Shown one piece after another: positions 24,753 through 33,534 of a DNA stretch of 33,534 nucleotides; within the stretch, counting starts at the first letter, position 1; every line of letters begins with the position of its first letter. Made by a program: the position numbers and the translations under genes. The stretch comes from Deltaproteobacteria bacterium. GTDB lineage: Bacteria > Desulfobacterota > Syntrophia > Syntrophales > UBA5619. The notes beneath the pieces were generated by a model. It was not told where the DNA came from, ran no database searches, and saw only the letters and a list, made by a program, of their open reading frames with translations. The stretch spans positions 1 through 33,534 of the forward strand of contig JAFGRP010000142.1 of the NCBI GenBank assembly GCA_016935075.1. The letters run 5' to 3'.

Positions 24753-26300
24753 TTGGACCCTTGTTTTCACCGAAAAAGCAAACCCCTCATCACGCTGGAG
24801 CGTGTCACGCTGCGCAGGGGAGACCGGATGCTCCTCCCCGGGACATCCTGGAAGATCCGGAACGGCGAAAACTGGGCGATCCTGGGACCCAACGGTTCGG
24901 GCAAATCGGCGCTCGCCGGGGCCGTCAGGGGCGACGTCCCCCCTGTCCGGGGAAAACTGACCCGTCATGGCCCGGAAGTCGAAGGCAGGCGAATCGGCTC
25001 TGTCTCCTTCGAACTCCAGGAGGAGCTCCTGGTGCGCGAGGAGCGCCGCGAGGAGGCGCGTTATTTCAGCGGAAGAGGGCATGATCTCACGGCAGGGGAG
25101 CTGCTCCGGGAGAACGACGGCAATCCGGCCGCCCTGAACCGCGTTGCGGACACCCTGGACCTTCATCCTCTCCTTGACCGGAGTTTCCGGGCCCTCTCCA
25201 ACGGCGAGGTCCGGAAACTCCTGATCGCCCGGGCGCTGCTCCCCTCTCCAAAGCTCCTGATCCTGGACGATCCCTTCGCCGGCCTGGACGCCGGCAGCCG
25301 GCGCTCTCTGGCCGCGACCGTTACAAGGCTCATGGAAGAAGGAACGCAGATCCTTCTCGTTGCCCAGCGTCCGGAAGAGGTGATGCCGGGGATTTCGCAC
25401 GTTCTGTTGATCCGGAACGGTCGCGTCGCCCTCGCCGGGAGGCGGGAGGCGGTTCTGACGCCGGCACGGATGAGACTCTTTGAGGCAAAAGGAAAATCGC
25501 TGCCGGAACTCCGCCTGCCCCTCCCGGATGCCGTAAAGCCGCGCCTCCCCGGCGATCCTGTCGTGGAGATGAGAAACGTTCGCGTGGCCTACGGGGAGGC
25601 CGTCATCCTCGACGGCTTGAACTGGAACGTCCGGCATGGGGAGAACTGGGCAGTCGTTGGCCCGAACGGCTCGGGTAAATCGACCCTTCTGAGTCTCATT
25701 ACGGGGGACAACCTGCAGGTCTATGCCAATCAGGTTTCCCTTTTCGGAAAGAAGCGGGGCGAGGGGGAATGCATCTGGACCATCCGGCAGAAAATCGGGG
25801 TGGTCTCTCCCGAACTTCAGCTCCGGTACCGGAAACCGGGCTCCGTCCGGGAGGTCGTCTTCTCCGGCTTCTTCGACTCGATCGGCCTCTACCGCAGGCC
25901 TGACACGGAGCAGGAGAAGCTCGCGGAAAGATGGCTGAACATCCTCGGCATGAGAGATAAGGCGGACCGGCCCTTTTCCCGCCTCTCCTACGGAGAAAAG
26001 CGGCTGGCGCTGATCGTCCGGGCGATGGTCAAATCCCCGGAGCTCCTTATCCTGGACGAACCCTGCCAGGGGCTGGACGGCGCCAATCGGGAACGGGTGC
26101 TTGCGCTGATGGAAGGGATCGGGAAAGGGACGGAAACGGACTTGATCTACGTGACGCATCGCGAGGAGGAACTGATCCCCTGCATCCATCATGTCCTGAG
26201 GCTGGAGAAGACGCAGCGCACGGTCACAAAAGGCAATCCGGTTTTGGAGAGTCCCGGGTCTGACGATTTCAGGGAAGATTCTCGTCAAGAAGACGGCTGA
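24753..26300 (+). CDS. Tandem-ATPase ABC protein, ModF/PhrA-like
   Basis: Two NBDs: NWAILGPNGSGKSALAGAV / LSNGEVRKLLIARALL / LLILDDPFAGLD and NWAVVGPNGSGKSTLLSLITGD / LSYGEKRLALIVRAMV / LLILDEPCQGLD. Confidence 0.85.
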   Translation: MDPCFHRKSKPLITLERVTLRRGDRMLLPGTSWKIRNGENWAILGPNGSGKSALAGAVRGDVPPVRGKLTRHGPEVEGRRIGSVSFELQEELLVREERREEARYFSGRGHDLTAGELLRENDGNPAALNRVADTLDLHPLLDRSFRALSNGEVRKLLIARALLPSPKLLILDDPFAGLDAGSRRSLAATVTRLMEEGTQILLVAQRPEEVMPGISHVLLIRNGRVALAGRREAVLTPARMRLFEAKGKSLPELRLPLPDAVKPRLPGDPVVEMRNVRVAYGEAVILDGLNWNVRHGENWAVVGPNGSGKSTLLSLITGDNLQVYANQVSLFGKKRGEGECIWTIRQKIGVVSPELQLRYRKPGSVREVVFSGFFDSIGLYRRPDTEQEKLAERWLNILGMRDKADRPFSRLSYGEKRLALIVRAMVKSPELLILDEPCQGLDGANRERVLALMEGIGKGTETDLIYVTHREEELIPCIHHVLRLEKTQRTVTKGNPVLESPGSDDFREDSRQEDG

Positions 26301-26832
26301 TGTCGTCCGGTTCGAAGGGAAGACCCGTGAACAGCCGCGCCTCCAGCGCCTCCGTCTTCTCCCAGAGGAGGAGGATTGCCCTTTTCCGATCCGGCTCCCG
26401 GCCGTACTTCTCCAGAATATACCCCATCCGCTCGCTCAGAGGCACAATCCGGTCATGAAGGACCCGCTTGTCCGCGTAGTTGACGATCTCCTCCTCCGTC
26501 GGGCTCTCGGAGGTGAAATAGCGATCCAGGCGGACGTGCTGGCCGACGATGCGGCCCACCTCCGGGTAACCGATTTCGGTAAGCAGTTGCGCCCCCGTCT
26601 CGGCATGGTCCTCAAGGGTCTTGAAACTCCGGGTCTTCGTGATATCATGGAGGAGCGCCGCCGCCCGGATCAGCTCCCGGTTCAAACCGTCCGGCTGCAG
26701 GTGATCGACAATCAGGAGGGAAACCCGGCAGACCTGCCGGGAATGGGCCACGATATTTTCCAGCATCCCCATCCCGGCGGCCAGCCGCCGGCATTCCGCC
26801 TCGGTGGGGATTTGGATTCGCGCTGCATTCAT
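26269..26832 (-). CDS. HD-domain phosphohydrolase family protein
   Basis: MGMLENIVAHSRQVCRVSLLIVDHL...AALLHDITKTRSFKTLEDHAETGAQLLTEIGYPEVGRIVGQHV. Confidence 0.88.
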   Translation of the reverse strand: MNAARIQIPTEAECRRLAAGMGMLENIVAHSRQVCRVSLLIVDHLQPDGLNRELIRAAALLHDITKTRSFKTLEDHAETGAQLLTEIGYPEVGRIVGQHVRLDRYFTSESPTEEEIVNYADKRVLHDRIVPLSERMGYILEKYGREPDRKRAILLLWEKTEALEARLFTGLPFEPDDISRLLDENLP

Positions 26833-26875
26833 ACGATGGTTTATAGCAGATGGGCCACGGAACGGCCAGAAAATT

Positions 26876-28336
26876 TCATCCGATCGTCCAGGTCGTGGCG
26901 TCCGGCGTATCCCGGAGGATCACCCCCCGCGCGGCCAGACCATCCCGGATCTCATCGGCCTTCTGCCACATCTTTGCCGCCCGCGCAGCCCGACGCTCCG
27001 CGATCAGGCGCTCGATCTCCGCAACGGGCACCCCCCGCTTTCCCGCCTCCCGCTCCCGGTCCCGAAGCAGATAGTCATCCGATTCCTGCCGGAAAAACCC
27101 CAGCACGGAACCGATCTCCAGAAGGGTCTCCCCCGCCTGGAAAAAGACGCCGCGCGAAACACCCGGCTTCTTGTCCGCAAGCGCCGCGTTGACCAGGCGG
27201 ACGGCGTCAAAAAGATGGCCGATCGCGCGCGCCGTATTGAAATCGTCGTCCATCGCCTCGCAGAAGCGCACCCGGAGGTTCCGGAGCTGCGCCTTCATCT
27301 CCCCGTCCTTCTCCGCGGTTCCCGGGGCCGTCTCCGCCCCTCCGGCCGCGGTGTCCCGGAGAAGCTTCAGCGTCGAATAGAACCGGTTCATCCCCTGGCG
27401 CGCCTCATTCAGGGCGGCGTCGGAAAAATCGACGGGGCTCCGGTAATGGCTCTGAAGCAGGAAAAGGCGCAGGACCTCGGGATGATACTGTTGCAGGATA
27501 TCCCGGATGGTGAAGAAGTTGCCGAGGGATTTTGACATTTTCTCGCTGTTTACCCGAACGAAGCCGTTGTGGATCCAATAGCGGGCCAGGGTCTTGCCGG
27601 TCGCCCCTTCCGACTGGGCGATCTCGTTCTCATGGTGGGGAAAGACCAGGTCCTCACCGCCCCCGTGGATGTCGAAGGTCTCGCCGAGGTAGCGCTGGCT
27701 CATCACGGAGCACTCAAGATGCCACCCCGGCCGGCCGCGGCCCCAGGGGCTTTCCCACCCGGGCTCCCCTTCCCGGTTCGCTTTCCAGAGGGCGAAATCG
27801 AGGGAATTGTGTTTCCTGTCGTTGACGTCGATCCGGGCGCCGGCCAGCATGTCCTCCAGGTTCCGGCCCGAGAGTTTCCCGTACCCCGGAAATCGTTCTA
27901 CCGAATAATATACGTCCCCATCCATGGGGTAGGCCAATCCCTTTTCAATCAGGATGGTCACGAGGCGGATCATCCCGTCGATATTCTCCGTCGCCCGGGG
28001 TGTAAAGGTGGGACGGGCGACGCCGAGTGCATCCATGTCTTCGTCGTGCTCCCGGATGTACCGCTCGGCGATCGCGTTAATTCCGGCGTTCTCCCGGCGG
28101 GCCTTGTCGATGATCTTGTCATCGACATCGGTGAAGTTCTTCACATAGATCACTTCCCATCCGCGGTAGCGGAGATAACGGGTGATCACATCGAAAACGA
28201 CCGCCGAGCGGGCGTGTCCCACATGGCAGACGTCATACGCCGTGATCCCGCATACGTAAATCCCGACTTTCCCCTCCTGCAGGGGATGGAATTCCTCTTT
28301 TTTCCTCGACTGGGTGCTGAAGATTTTGAGTGTCAT
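26876..28336 (-). CDS. cysS: Cysteinyl-tRNA synthetase
   Basis: [28 protein letters not shown]...[11 protein letters not shown]...[41 protein letters not shown]...[16 protein letters not shown]. Confidence 0.98.
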   Translation of the reverse strand: MTLKIFSTQSRKKEEFHPLQEGKVGIYVCGITAYDVCHVGHARSAVVFDVITRYLRYRGWEVIYVKNFTDVDDKIIDKARRENAGINAIAERYIREHDEDMDALGVARPTFTPRATENIDGMIRLVTILIEKGLAYPMDGDVYYSVERFPGYGKLSGRNLEDMLAGARIDVNDRKHNSLDFALWKANREGEPGWESPWGRGRPGWHLECSVMSQRYLGETFDIHGGGEDLVFPHHENEIAQSEGATGKTLARYWIHNGFVRVNSEKMSKSLGNFFTIRDILQQYHPEVLRLFLLQSHYRSPVDFSDAALNEARQGMNRFYSTLKLLRDTAAGGAETAPGTAEKDGEMKAQLRNLRVRFCEAMDDDFNTARAIGHLFDAVRLVNAALADKKPGVSRGVFFQAGETLLEIGSVLGFFRQESDDYLLRDREREAGKRGVPVAEIERLIAERRAARAAKMWQKADEIRDGLAARGVILRDTPDATTWTIG

Positions 28337-28354
28337 TGTTCCTCCGGCATATGA

Positions 28355-29392
28355 TCAGGGGTACAGGGCGACCAGGGGCAGACCGGTTTCCTCCGGAAAA
28401 CCGGACATCAGGTTCATGTTCTGGATCGCCTGGCCGGAGGCCCCTTTGATCAGGTTGTCGATCACGGAGACGATGATGAGCCGCCCCGTCCGCTTGTCCA
28501 CGGTCACTCCAATATCGCAGAAATTCGAACCGACAACGGAGGAGAGGTCGGGGAACCGACCGGCCGGGCAGACCCGGACGAAAGGCTCTTCCCGGTAGAA
28601 TTCCCGATAAAGGACCACTGCCTCCTCGGCGCTCACATCTTTTTCCATTTTCGCGTAGATCGTGCTCAGGATCCCCCGTTTCACAGGCAGCAGGTGCGGC
28701 GTGAAGGAGATCTTCATCTCCCGGCCCGCCAGGAGCCCCAATTCCTGCTCGATCTCCGGGGTGTGCCGGTGATTGCCGACCTTGTAGGCCTTGAATCCCC
28801 CATCCACCTCGCAGTAGAGCGAGGCGATCTGAGGCTCCCGGCCCGCCCCGCTGGCACCCGATTTCGAGTCGGCGATCACGGAAGCGGGGTCAACCCACCG
28901 GGACCGCAGAACGGGAGCCAGCCCGAGGATGATGCTTGTGGGATAACAGCCCGGATTAGCCGTCAGACGGGCCTGGCGGATCTCGTCCCGATAAAGCTCG
29001 GGCAGGCCGTAAACCGCCTCTCCGAGCATTTCGGCAGCCGTATGCCGCCCGTACCAAGCCTCATAAGCGGCCGCATCCCGAATGCGGAAGTCCGCGCTGA
29101 GGTCGACGACCTTCCGGCCCGCCCGGATAAAAATGGGCGCCATTCCCATGGAAACGCCGTGGGGAAGGGCCAGAAAAATGAAATCGGCAAAACCGGCCAC
29201 GGTTTCGGGGGAATCGTCCGTGTAGACGAGATCGGTCCGTCCGGAGAAGGCCGGATAAACCTCGGAGACGGGCACCCCCGCAAACCGCCGGGAGGTCGCC
29301 GCCACGACCCTGGCCTCCGGATGGCCAAGCAGCAGCCTCAGCAACTCCTGCCCGGTATAGCCGCTACCCCCGTAGATACCGACCTTGATCAC
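28355..29392 (-). CDS. argC: N-acetyl-gamma-glutamyl-phosphate reductase
   Basis: [29 protein letters not shown]...LALPHGVSM...DLSADFRI...[18 protein letters not shown]...[10 protein letters not shown]...[11 protein letters not shown]. Confidence 0.97.
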   Translation of the reverse strand: MIKVGIYGGSGYTGQELLRLLLGHPEARVVAATSRRFAGVPVSEVYPAFSGRTDLVYTDDSPETVAGFADFIFLALPHGVSMGMAPIFIRAGRKVVDLSADFRIRDAAAYEAWYGRHTAAEMLGEAVYGLPELYRDEIRQARLTANPGCYPTSIILGLAPVLRSRWVDPASVIADSKSGASGAGREPQIASLYCEVDGGFKAYKVGNHRHTPEIEQELGLLAGREMKISFTPHLLPVKRGILSTIYAKMEKDVSAEEAVVLYREFYREEPFVRVCPAGRFPDLSSVVGSNFCDIGVTVDKRTGRLIIVSVIDNLIKGASGQAIQNMNLMSGFPEETGLPLVALYP

Positions 29393-29416
29393 CTTGCACC
29401 TCCTGACAGGATAGTG

Positions 29417-29443
29417 AAAAAAAAGGGAGGCCTTCAGCCTCCC
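29417..29443 (-). terminator. Rho-independent terminator between rpsI and argC
   Basis: Reverse strand GGGAGGC-TGAAG-GCCTCCC followed by TTTTTTTT. Confidence 0.9.
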
Positions 29444-29452
29444 TGTGGAATT

Positions 29453-29845
29453 TTATCTCTTGGAGAACTGGAAACGCTTCCGGGCCCCCGGCTGACCATA
29501 TTTCTTTCTTTCCTTGATACGGGAGTCCCTGGTGAGGAAACCGGCCTTTTTCAGGGCCGTCCTCAACCCCGAATCATATTCCACAAGCGCCTTGGAGATG
29601 CCGTGCTTGATGGCGCCCGCCTGACCGGCGATGCCGCCCCCATCCACATTAATGTAAAAATCGAGGAGACCCTTCTTCCCCGTCATCTCGAGGGGTTGCT
29701 GGATGATCATCTTCAGGCTTTCCCGCGTAAAGTAGTCGTCAAAGTTCCGCTTGTTCACCTGCAGGACGCCGGTGCCCTCCTTCATATAAATCCGGGCAAT
29801 GGCGCTCTTCCTCTTCCCTGTCGCATAAAACCGGTTTTCCGTCAT
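29453..29845 (-). CDS. rpsI: 30S ribosomal protein S9
   Basis: [21 protein letters not shown]...[22 protein letters not shown]...[24 protein letters not shown]. Confidence 0.99.
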   Translation of the reverse strand: MTENRFYATGKRKSAIARIYMKEGTGVLQVNKRNFDDYFTRESLKMIIQQPLEMTGKKGLLDFYINVDGGGIAGQAGAIKHGISKALVEYDSGLRTALKKAGFLTRDSRIKERKKYGQPGARKRFQFSKR

Positions 29846-29896
29846 ATCCCTCTCCAGATCTTGTTTACGAATCCGATATTTCTTTTGTCACAACGA

Positions 29897-30328
29897 TTAC
29901 AACGACAGAATGCGGGGGCACTGCGCCTCGTGCGGATGGTCACCGCCGGCGTAGATCTTGAGCTTTTTCAGCATGGCCCGCCCCAGCGTATTCTTGGGGA
30001 GCATCCCCTTCACCGCCGCCCGCAGCAACTCCTCCGGTTTTTCCTGGAGCATTTTCCCCGCCGCAGTCGCCTTGAGTCCCCCCGGATAGCCGGAGTAACG
30101 GTAATAGATTTTGTCCGTTAATTTCTTGCCGGTCAGACTGATCTTCCCGGCGTTGACCACAATCACGAAATCTCCCGTATCCGTATGGGGGGTGTAGACG
30201 GGTTTGTGCTTTCCACGCAGGCGGCAGGCGATTTCGCTTGCCAGCCTTCCGAGGATCTTGTCCCCGGCGTCCACGAGATACCAGTCGCGATTGACCTCCC
30301 CCTGCTTTGCCTGATATGTCTTCATCAT
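29897..30328 (-). CDS. rplM: 50S ribosomal protein L13
   Basis: [69 protein letters not shown]...[32 protein letters not shown]. Confidence 0.99.
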   Translation of the reverse strand: MMKTYQAKQGEVNRDWYLVDAGDKILGRLASEIACRLRGKHKPVYTPHTDTGDFVIVVNAGKISLTGKKLTDKIYYRYSGYPGGLKATAAGKMLQEKPEELLRAAVKGMLPKNTLGRAMLKKLKIYAGGDHPHEAQCPRILSL

Positions 30329-30357
30329 TTCACCAGCGCCTATGATTTTGAATTTGG

Positions 30358-30387
30358 ATTAGTACGCAAATTCGCACCCTTTGTCAA
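30358..30387 (-). promoter_or_regulatory. Sigma-70-type promoter of rplM-rpsI
   Basis: Reverse strand TTGACA-N18-ACTAAT ~30 nt upstream of rplM ATG. Confidence 0.6.
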
Positions 30388-30446
30388 GTAAAAATCTATA
30401 TAAAACGGCAAAAAGAAATCACCTGTCCGATGCGTTAACCCGCCTT

Positions 30447-32639
30447 TCATCTTCCCATCCCGTAGAGAGACAAAACAACCGAGACGGTCCGGTCATCCTC
30501 GCGGTCGGAGATATTGAACTCCACATTCCAGCACTGTTTCCGGTATTGCAGGCCATAGGTGGATTCGACGGTCTTGCGGTCAAGCCGGTTTAGTCTCAGG
30601 GTATAGGTCGCACCGAGGGAGGCCGTCAGGGTCGCCTTCAGGTAGAGGTTGATCTCCTCCAGCGTGTCCCTGGTGTAACGATACCCGGCGGATGCCGAAT
30701 CCCCACGATGATCGAACAGGGTCACGTCGTAGTTGTTTTGTCTCCACTTTCCTGAATTCACGTCGAATTTGTTGCGGGCCGACAGGGAAAGATATGGAAA
30801 AGGCGCCAGATCCAGCTCCAGATCCACATCACCGAACGGGCGGTTGTCTTTCTCCGCCCCTGTCACGTCCCTTCTGGCCTCCCGGATGTCGTAGGTCTGT
30901 CCCAGCCTGAAGCGCATCATCTCGCGGTAACCGATCTTTCCATCCTTTTCCCGCATCCGGGTGAGGAGCGTGTTGGTGATTCCATAGGTCAGGGTGTTCT
31001 GCGCGGGGATCCGGACCAGAAAATCGGGAACGTGATCCTGTGACGCCTCGGGGATGAATGTATAGGTGATCTCCGGTCGGATCCCGTGCCGGATCTTCTC
31101 CATCTCCGCACCCTTGACGTCAAAAACCCGGTATATCTCTGTGGAGAGGGTCGTCCCCAGGGTGAAGACCTCCCGGTCACCATATTTGTCTCCGGCATCC
31201 GCCGCGGAATCCGACCGATCCCAGACATTCCCCCGGAACCCGGCCTGCGACACCATCTGAACATACGGTCCCAGCTTCTGCGGCAGATAGAGGGTCGTGC
31301 CGATGTCCCAGAGATGACCCTTCTGTCCCTCCTGACGGTAGAAATGATCATAGCCGGCGGTGAAGCCGAACTGGAGCGGACTGCCGAAGAGGGGCCGCCG
31401 AAATCCCGTCAGGGTCGCCTCCGGATATTTCTGCAGCGTCGCATGGTTGTCGGGGGAGGAAAAATCATCGGTGTAGCGCGCCAGGGCGGTCAGGTTGTAC
31501 AGGGACCAGTCCTTCGTCAGACGGACTGTGGAATCGAGCGACCCGAGGGATTCGTCCCCGAAAAAGGAGACGCGCCGGAACCGCTCCTCCCCGCCCGGGG
31601 AATAATGATCCCGATAATAGTTGAAGGAGGAAAAGTCCCGGAAATACCAGTGGTCCGACACCCGCCGGATGTCACTCCGGAGACGGATGCCGTCCGCGAA
31701 GGTCGTTTCGTGGTTGAGGTAATAAGACCAGCGGTTCCGATCATCCTGCCAGTCGCGGCTCATGGTCCCGACGCTCTCCGTGACCCGCTTGCGGTCGTTG
31801 ATGAAATCCCCATAGAAAACGCCGAATGTCTCCGGACCGGTAAAGTAACGGATTTCCACACCCTCCTTGAATCCGCGTTTCTCCAGATAGCGCTGGAAAA
31901 ATGTGGCGTCGGCGCTGTCGGAGACGGCCCAGTAGAAGGGAATTTCCACGTCCAGGCCGTTTTTGTCGCGGGAGTGGGCGAAGCGGGGGAAAAGGAAACC
32001 GGTCTGGCGCGTCGTCTTGACGGGAAAGATGAGATAGGGCACGTAGAGCAGGGGGAAATCCCGGGCCAGGAACCGGCCGTGCTTCAGGACGCCGTAGCCG
32101 TCGACGGTCAAGTCGAGTTCACTGCCGGCAATGCGCCAGTCGGGCGCATCTCCGTCGCAGGTGGTCACCGTGGCGTTTTCAAGCCGGTAGGTCGCCTCCG
32201 ACTTCTTTTCGATCCTTTCTCCCTGGATGTACAAATGGTTCCGGGCGACAAACATCTTCCCGACCTCCACCGTCCCCGTCCGCGAGACGATGTTGAACGA
32301 GACCTGTTCGCCCTCGAGGATATCCTGATCGCTTCGGACCAGCACATGGCCGACGGCCAGAGCCTGGTTCGTGGTGCGGTTCAGGGTTGCGGTGTCGGCC
32401 TTCAGGAATCCCCCGGTAAAGGTGATCAGGACCTTCCCCGTCGCGCGAAAGACGTCTTCATTCCCCTCGTAAGCGATACTGTCCGCCTCGATGGTGATCG
32501 GTACGGGGACACCTTGCCGCAAGGTGCCCCCGCTATCCGTCCCGAAAGCCCGGGGAGGCGAAGCCGTTATCCAGCAGACGAACAGGATTGCCGGAAAAAA
32601 GAAGATCTTTTTCAGTCTGTCCACCTCAGCACTCTCCAC
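30447..32639 (-). CDS. lptD: LPS-assembly protein LptD
   Basis: Signal peptide; OstA region VPITIEADSIAYEGNEDVFRATGKVLITFTGGFLKADTATLNRTTNQALAVGHV; PYLIFPVKTTRQTGFLFPRFAHSRDKNGLDVEIPFYWAVSDSADATFFQRYLEKRGFKEGVEIRYF. Confidence 0.95.
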   Translation of the reverse strand: MESAEVDRLKKIFFFPAILFVCWITASPPRAFGTDSGGTLRQGVPVPITIEADSIAYEGNEDVFRATGKVLITFTGGFLKADTATLNRTTNQALAVGHVLVRSDQDILEGEQVSFNIVSRTGTVEVGKMFVARNHLYIQGERIEKKSEATYRLENATVTTCDGDAPDWRIAGSELDLTVDGYGVLKHGRFLARDFPLLYVPYLIFPVKTTRQTGFLFPRFAHSRDKNGLDVEIPFYWAVSDSADATFFQRYLEKRGFKEGVEIRYFTGPETFGVFYGDFINDRKRVTESVGTMSRDWQDDRNRWSYYLNHETTFADGIRLRSDIRRVSDHWYFRDFSSFNYYRDHYSPGGEERFRRVSFFGDESLGSLDSTVRLTKDWSLYNLTALARYTDDFSSPDNHATLQKYPEATLTGFRRPLFGSPLQFGFTAGYDHFYRQEGQKGHLWDIGTTLYLPQKLGPYVQMVSQAGFRGNVWDRSDSAADAGDKYGDREVFTLGTTLSTEIYRVFDVKGAEMEKIRHGIRPEITYTFIPEASQDHVPDFLVRIPAQNTLTYGITNTLLTRMREKDGKIGYREMMRFRLGQTYDIREARRDVTGAEKDNRPFGDVDLELDLAPFPYLSLSARNKFDVNSGKWRQNNYDVTLFDHRGDSASAGYRYTRDTLEEINLYLKATLTASLGATYTLRLNRLDRKTVESTYGLQYRKQCWNVEFNISDREDDRTVSVVLSLYGMGR

Positions 32640-32659
32640 GGCGATCCGGCGGCCCGTCT

Positions 32660-33534
32660 TTAAGGAACGACATACGTCCCGCCGCCTTTCCCGATCCCCT
32701 GGAGCTTCTTGACTTCTCCCACCAGATAGAGGGAGCCGGCCGCACAGACCAGATCCTTCTCCCCGGCAAGCGAAAGGGCATGGCGCAGAGCATCTCCGGG
32801 ATTTTCGACCACTTCGATATCCCCGTGAAACCTTCCGACCGCCGGCCGCAGCTCCTCCGGCGACAGGGCCCGCCCACTGTCGGGGCGGGTGAGGATCACC
32901 CGGTCGGCCAGGGGGAAGAGACTCTTCGCCATCGTCCGATAGTCCTTATCCCCCAAGACGCCGAAGATCAGGATCAATCGCCGGTGGGGAAAATCATTCC
33001 GGAGCGCCCGGCAGAGCGCGGCCGCCCCCGCCGGGTTGTGGGCGCCGTCCACGAGCAGCATCGGTGAGTGCTGGAGGATCTCCAGCCGCCCCTCCCAGTG
33101 CGACTGCTTCAGGCCTCCGGAAACGGCCGTATCCTCCACCCGGAAACCGGCATCCTCGATCAGCTCCAGGGCGCCCAGCGCCAGGGCGGCATTGGAAATC
33201 TGGTGTTTCCCCGCGAGGGGGCAAACCAGCCGTTCATGGCTTCGCCCAACGCCCCGGTATGAAAACGTCCCGTCCCGATGGATCGTCGTCCGAATCTCTT
33301 TCCCCACCCGGAAGAGTCTTGCTCCTCTTTCCCGGCAAATCGCCTCCAGGGTCCCGATGACCGGCTTCTGCCGGGCCGCGGTAAGACAGACTCCCCCCGT
33401 TCGGATGATTCCCCCCTTTTCGCGCGCGATTTTCTCCAGGGTGCTGCCGAGGTACTCCCGGTGTTCGAGAGAGATGTTGGTGATCACAGAGACGAGCGGG
33501 ATCACCACGTTGGTGGCATCCAGCCTGCCCCCCA
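32660..33534 (-). CDS. folC: Folylpolyglutamate/dihydrofolate synthase, N-terminus outside window
   Basis: GGRLDATNVVIPLVSVITNISLEHREYLGSTLEKIAREKGGIIRTG; LVDGAHNPAGAAAL; LIFGVLGDKDY. The frame continues past 33508 to the window edge. Confidence 0.93.
   Translation of the reverse strand, partial: GGRLDATNVVIPLVSVITNISLEHREYLGSTLEKIAREKGGIIRTGGVCLTAARQKPVIGTLEAICRERGARLFRVGKEIRTTIHRDGTFSYRGVGRSHERLVCPLAGKHQISNAALALGALELIEDAGFRVEDTAVSGGLKQSHWEGRLEILQHSPMLLVDGAHNPAGAAALCRALRNDFPHRRLILIFGVLGDKDYRTMAKSLFPLADRVILTRPDSGRALSPEELRPAVGRFHGDIEVVENPGDALRHALSLAGEKDLVCAAGSLYLVGEVKKLQGIGKGGGTYVVP

Noticed and set aside
24726-26288. 520-aa minus-strand ORF
   Set aside because: Antisense to the double-ABC ATPase, whose Walker and signature motifs are unambiguous.
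28694-30121. 475-aa + strand ORF
   Set aside because: Antisense to argC, rpsI and rplM.
31086-32663. 525-aa + strand ORF
   Set aside because: Antisense to lptD.

Overview
The 33.5 kb window has high GC and a gene repertoire suggesting a deltaproteobacterium, possibly Syntrophales-like (inference from content only). Housekeeping genes frame a small, decayed accessory region. Order: pilB (partial), uvrA, two parvulin/SurA-type PPIases, mfd, nadA, moeA, a selenocysteine tRNA (selC). The accessory zone (~12.33-16.66 kb) holds a RelE-type TA pair, an orphan XRE regulator, a winged-helix fragment with an iteron-like repeat array, a type IV AbiEi/AbiEii pair, and truncated integrase and PIN genes abutting each other. 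After it come pilA with a -24/-12 promoter, an unknown protein, a TPR fragment, a usp/OMP/OmpA-TSP3/usp cluster, metK with a leader that closely resembles a SAM-II riboswitch, a class IV aminotransferase, a ModF-like double ABC ATPase, an HD protein, cysS, argC, rpsI, rplM, lptD and folC (partial). Best leads: the SAM-II-like aptamer upstream of a divergent metK, the selC-adjacent decayed island, and a 48-bp near-repeat flanking the AbiE genes that carries a palindromic candidate operator. I did not find a clearly novel multi-gene system. The longest ORFs in the track (51-3425 +, 5970-10091 +) are antisense artefacts of uvrA and mfd.
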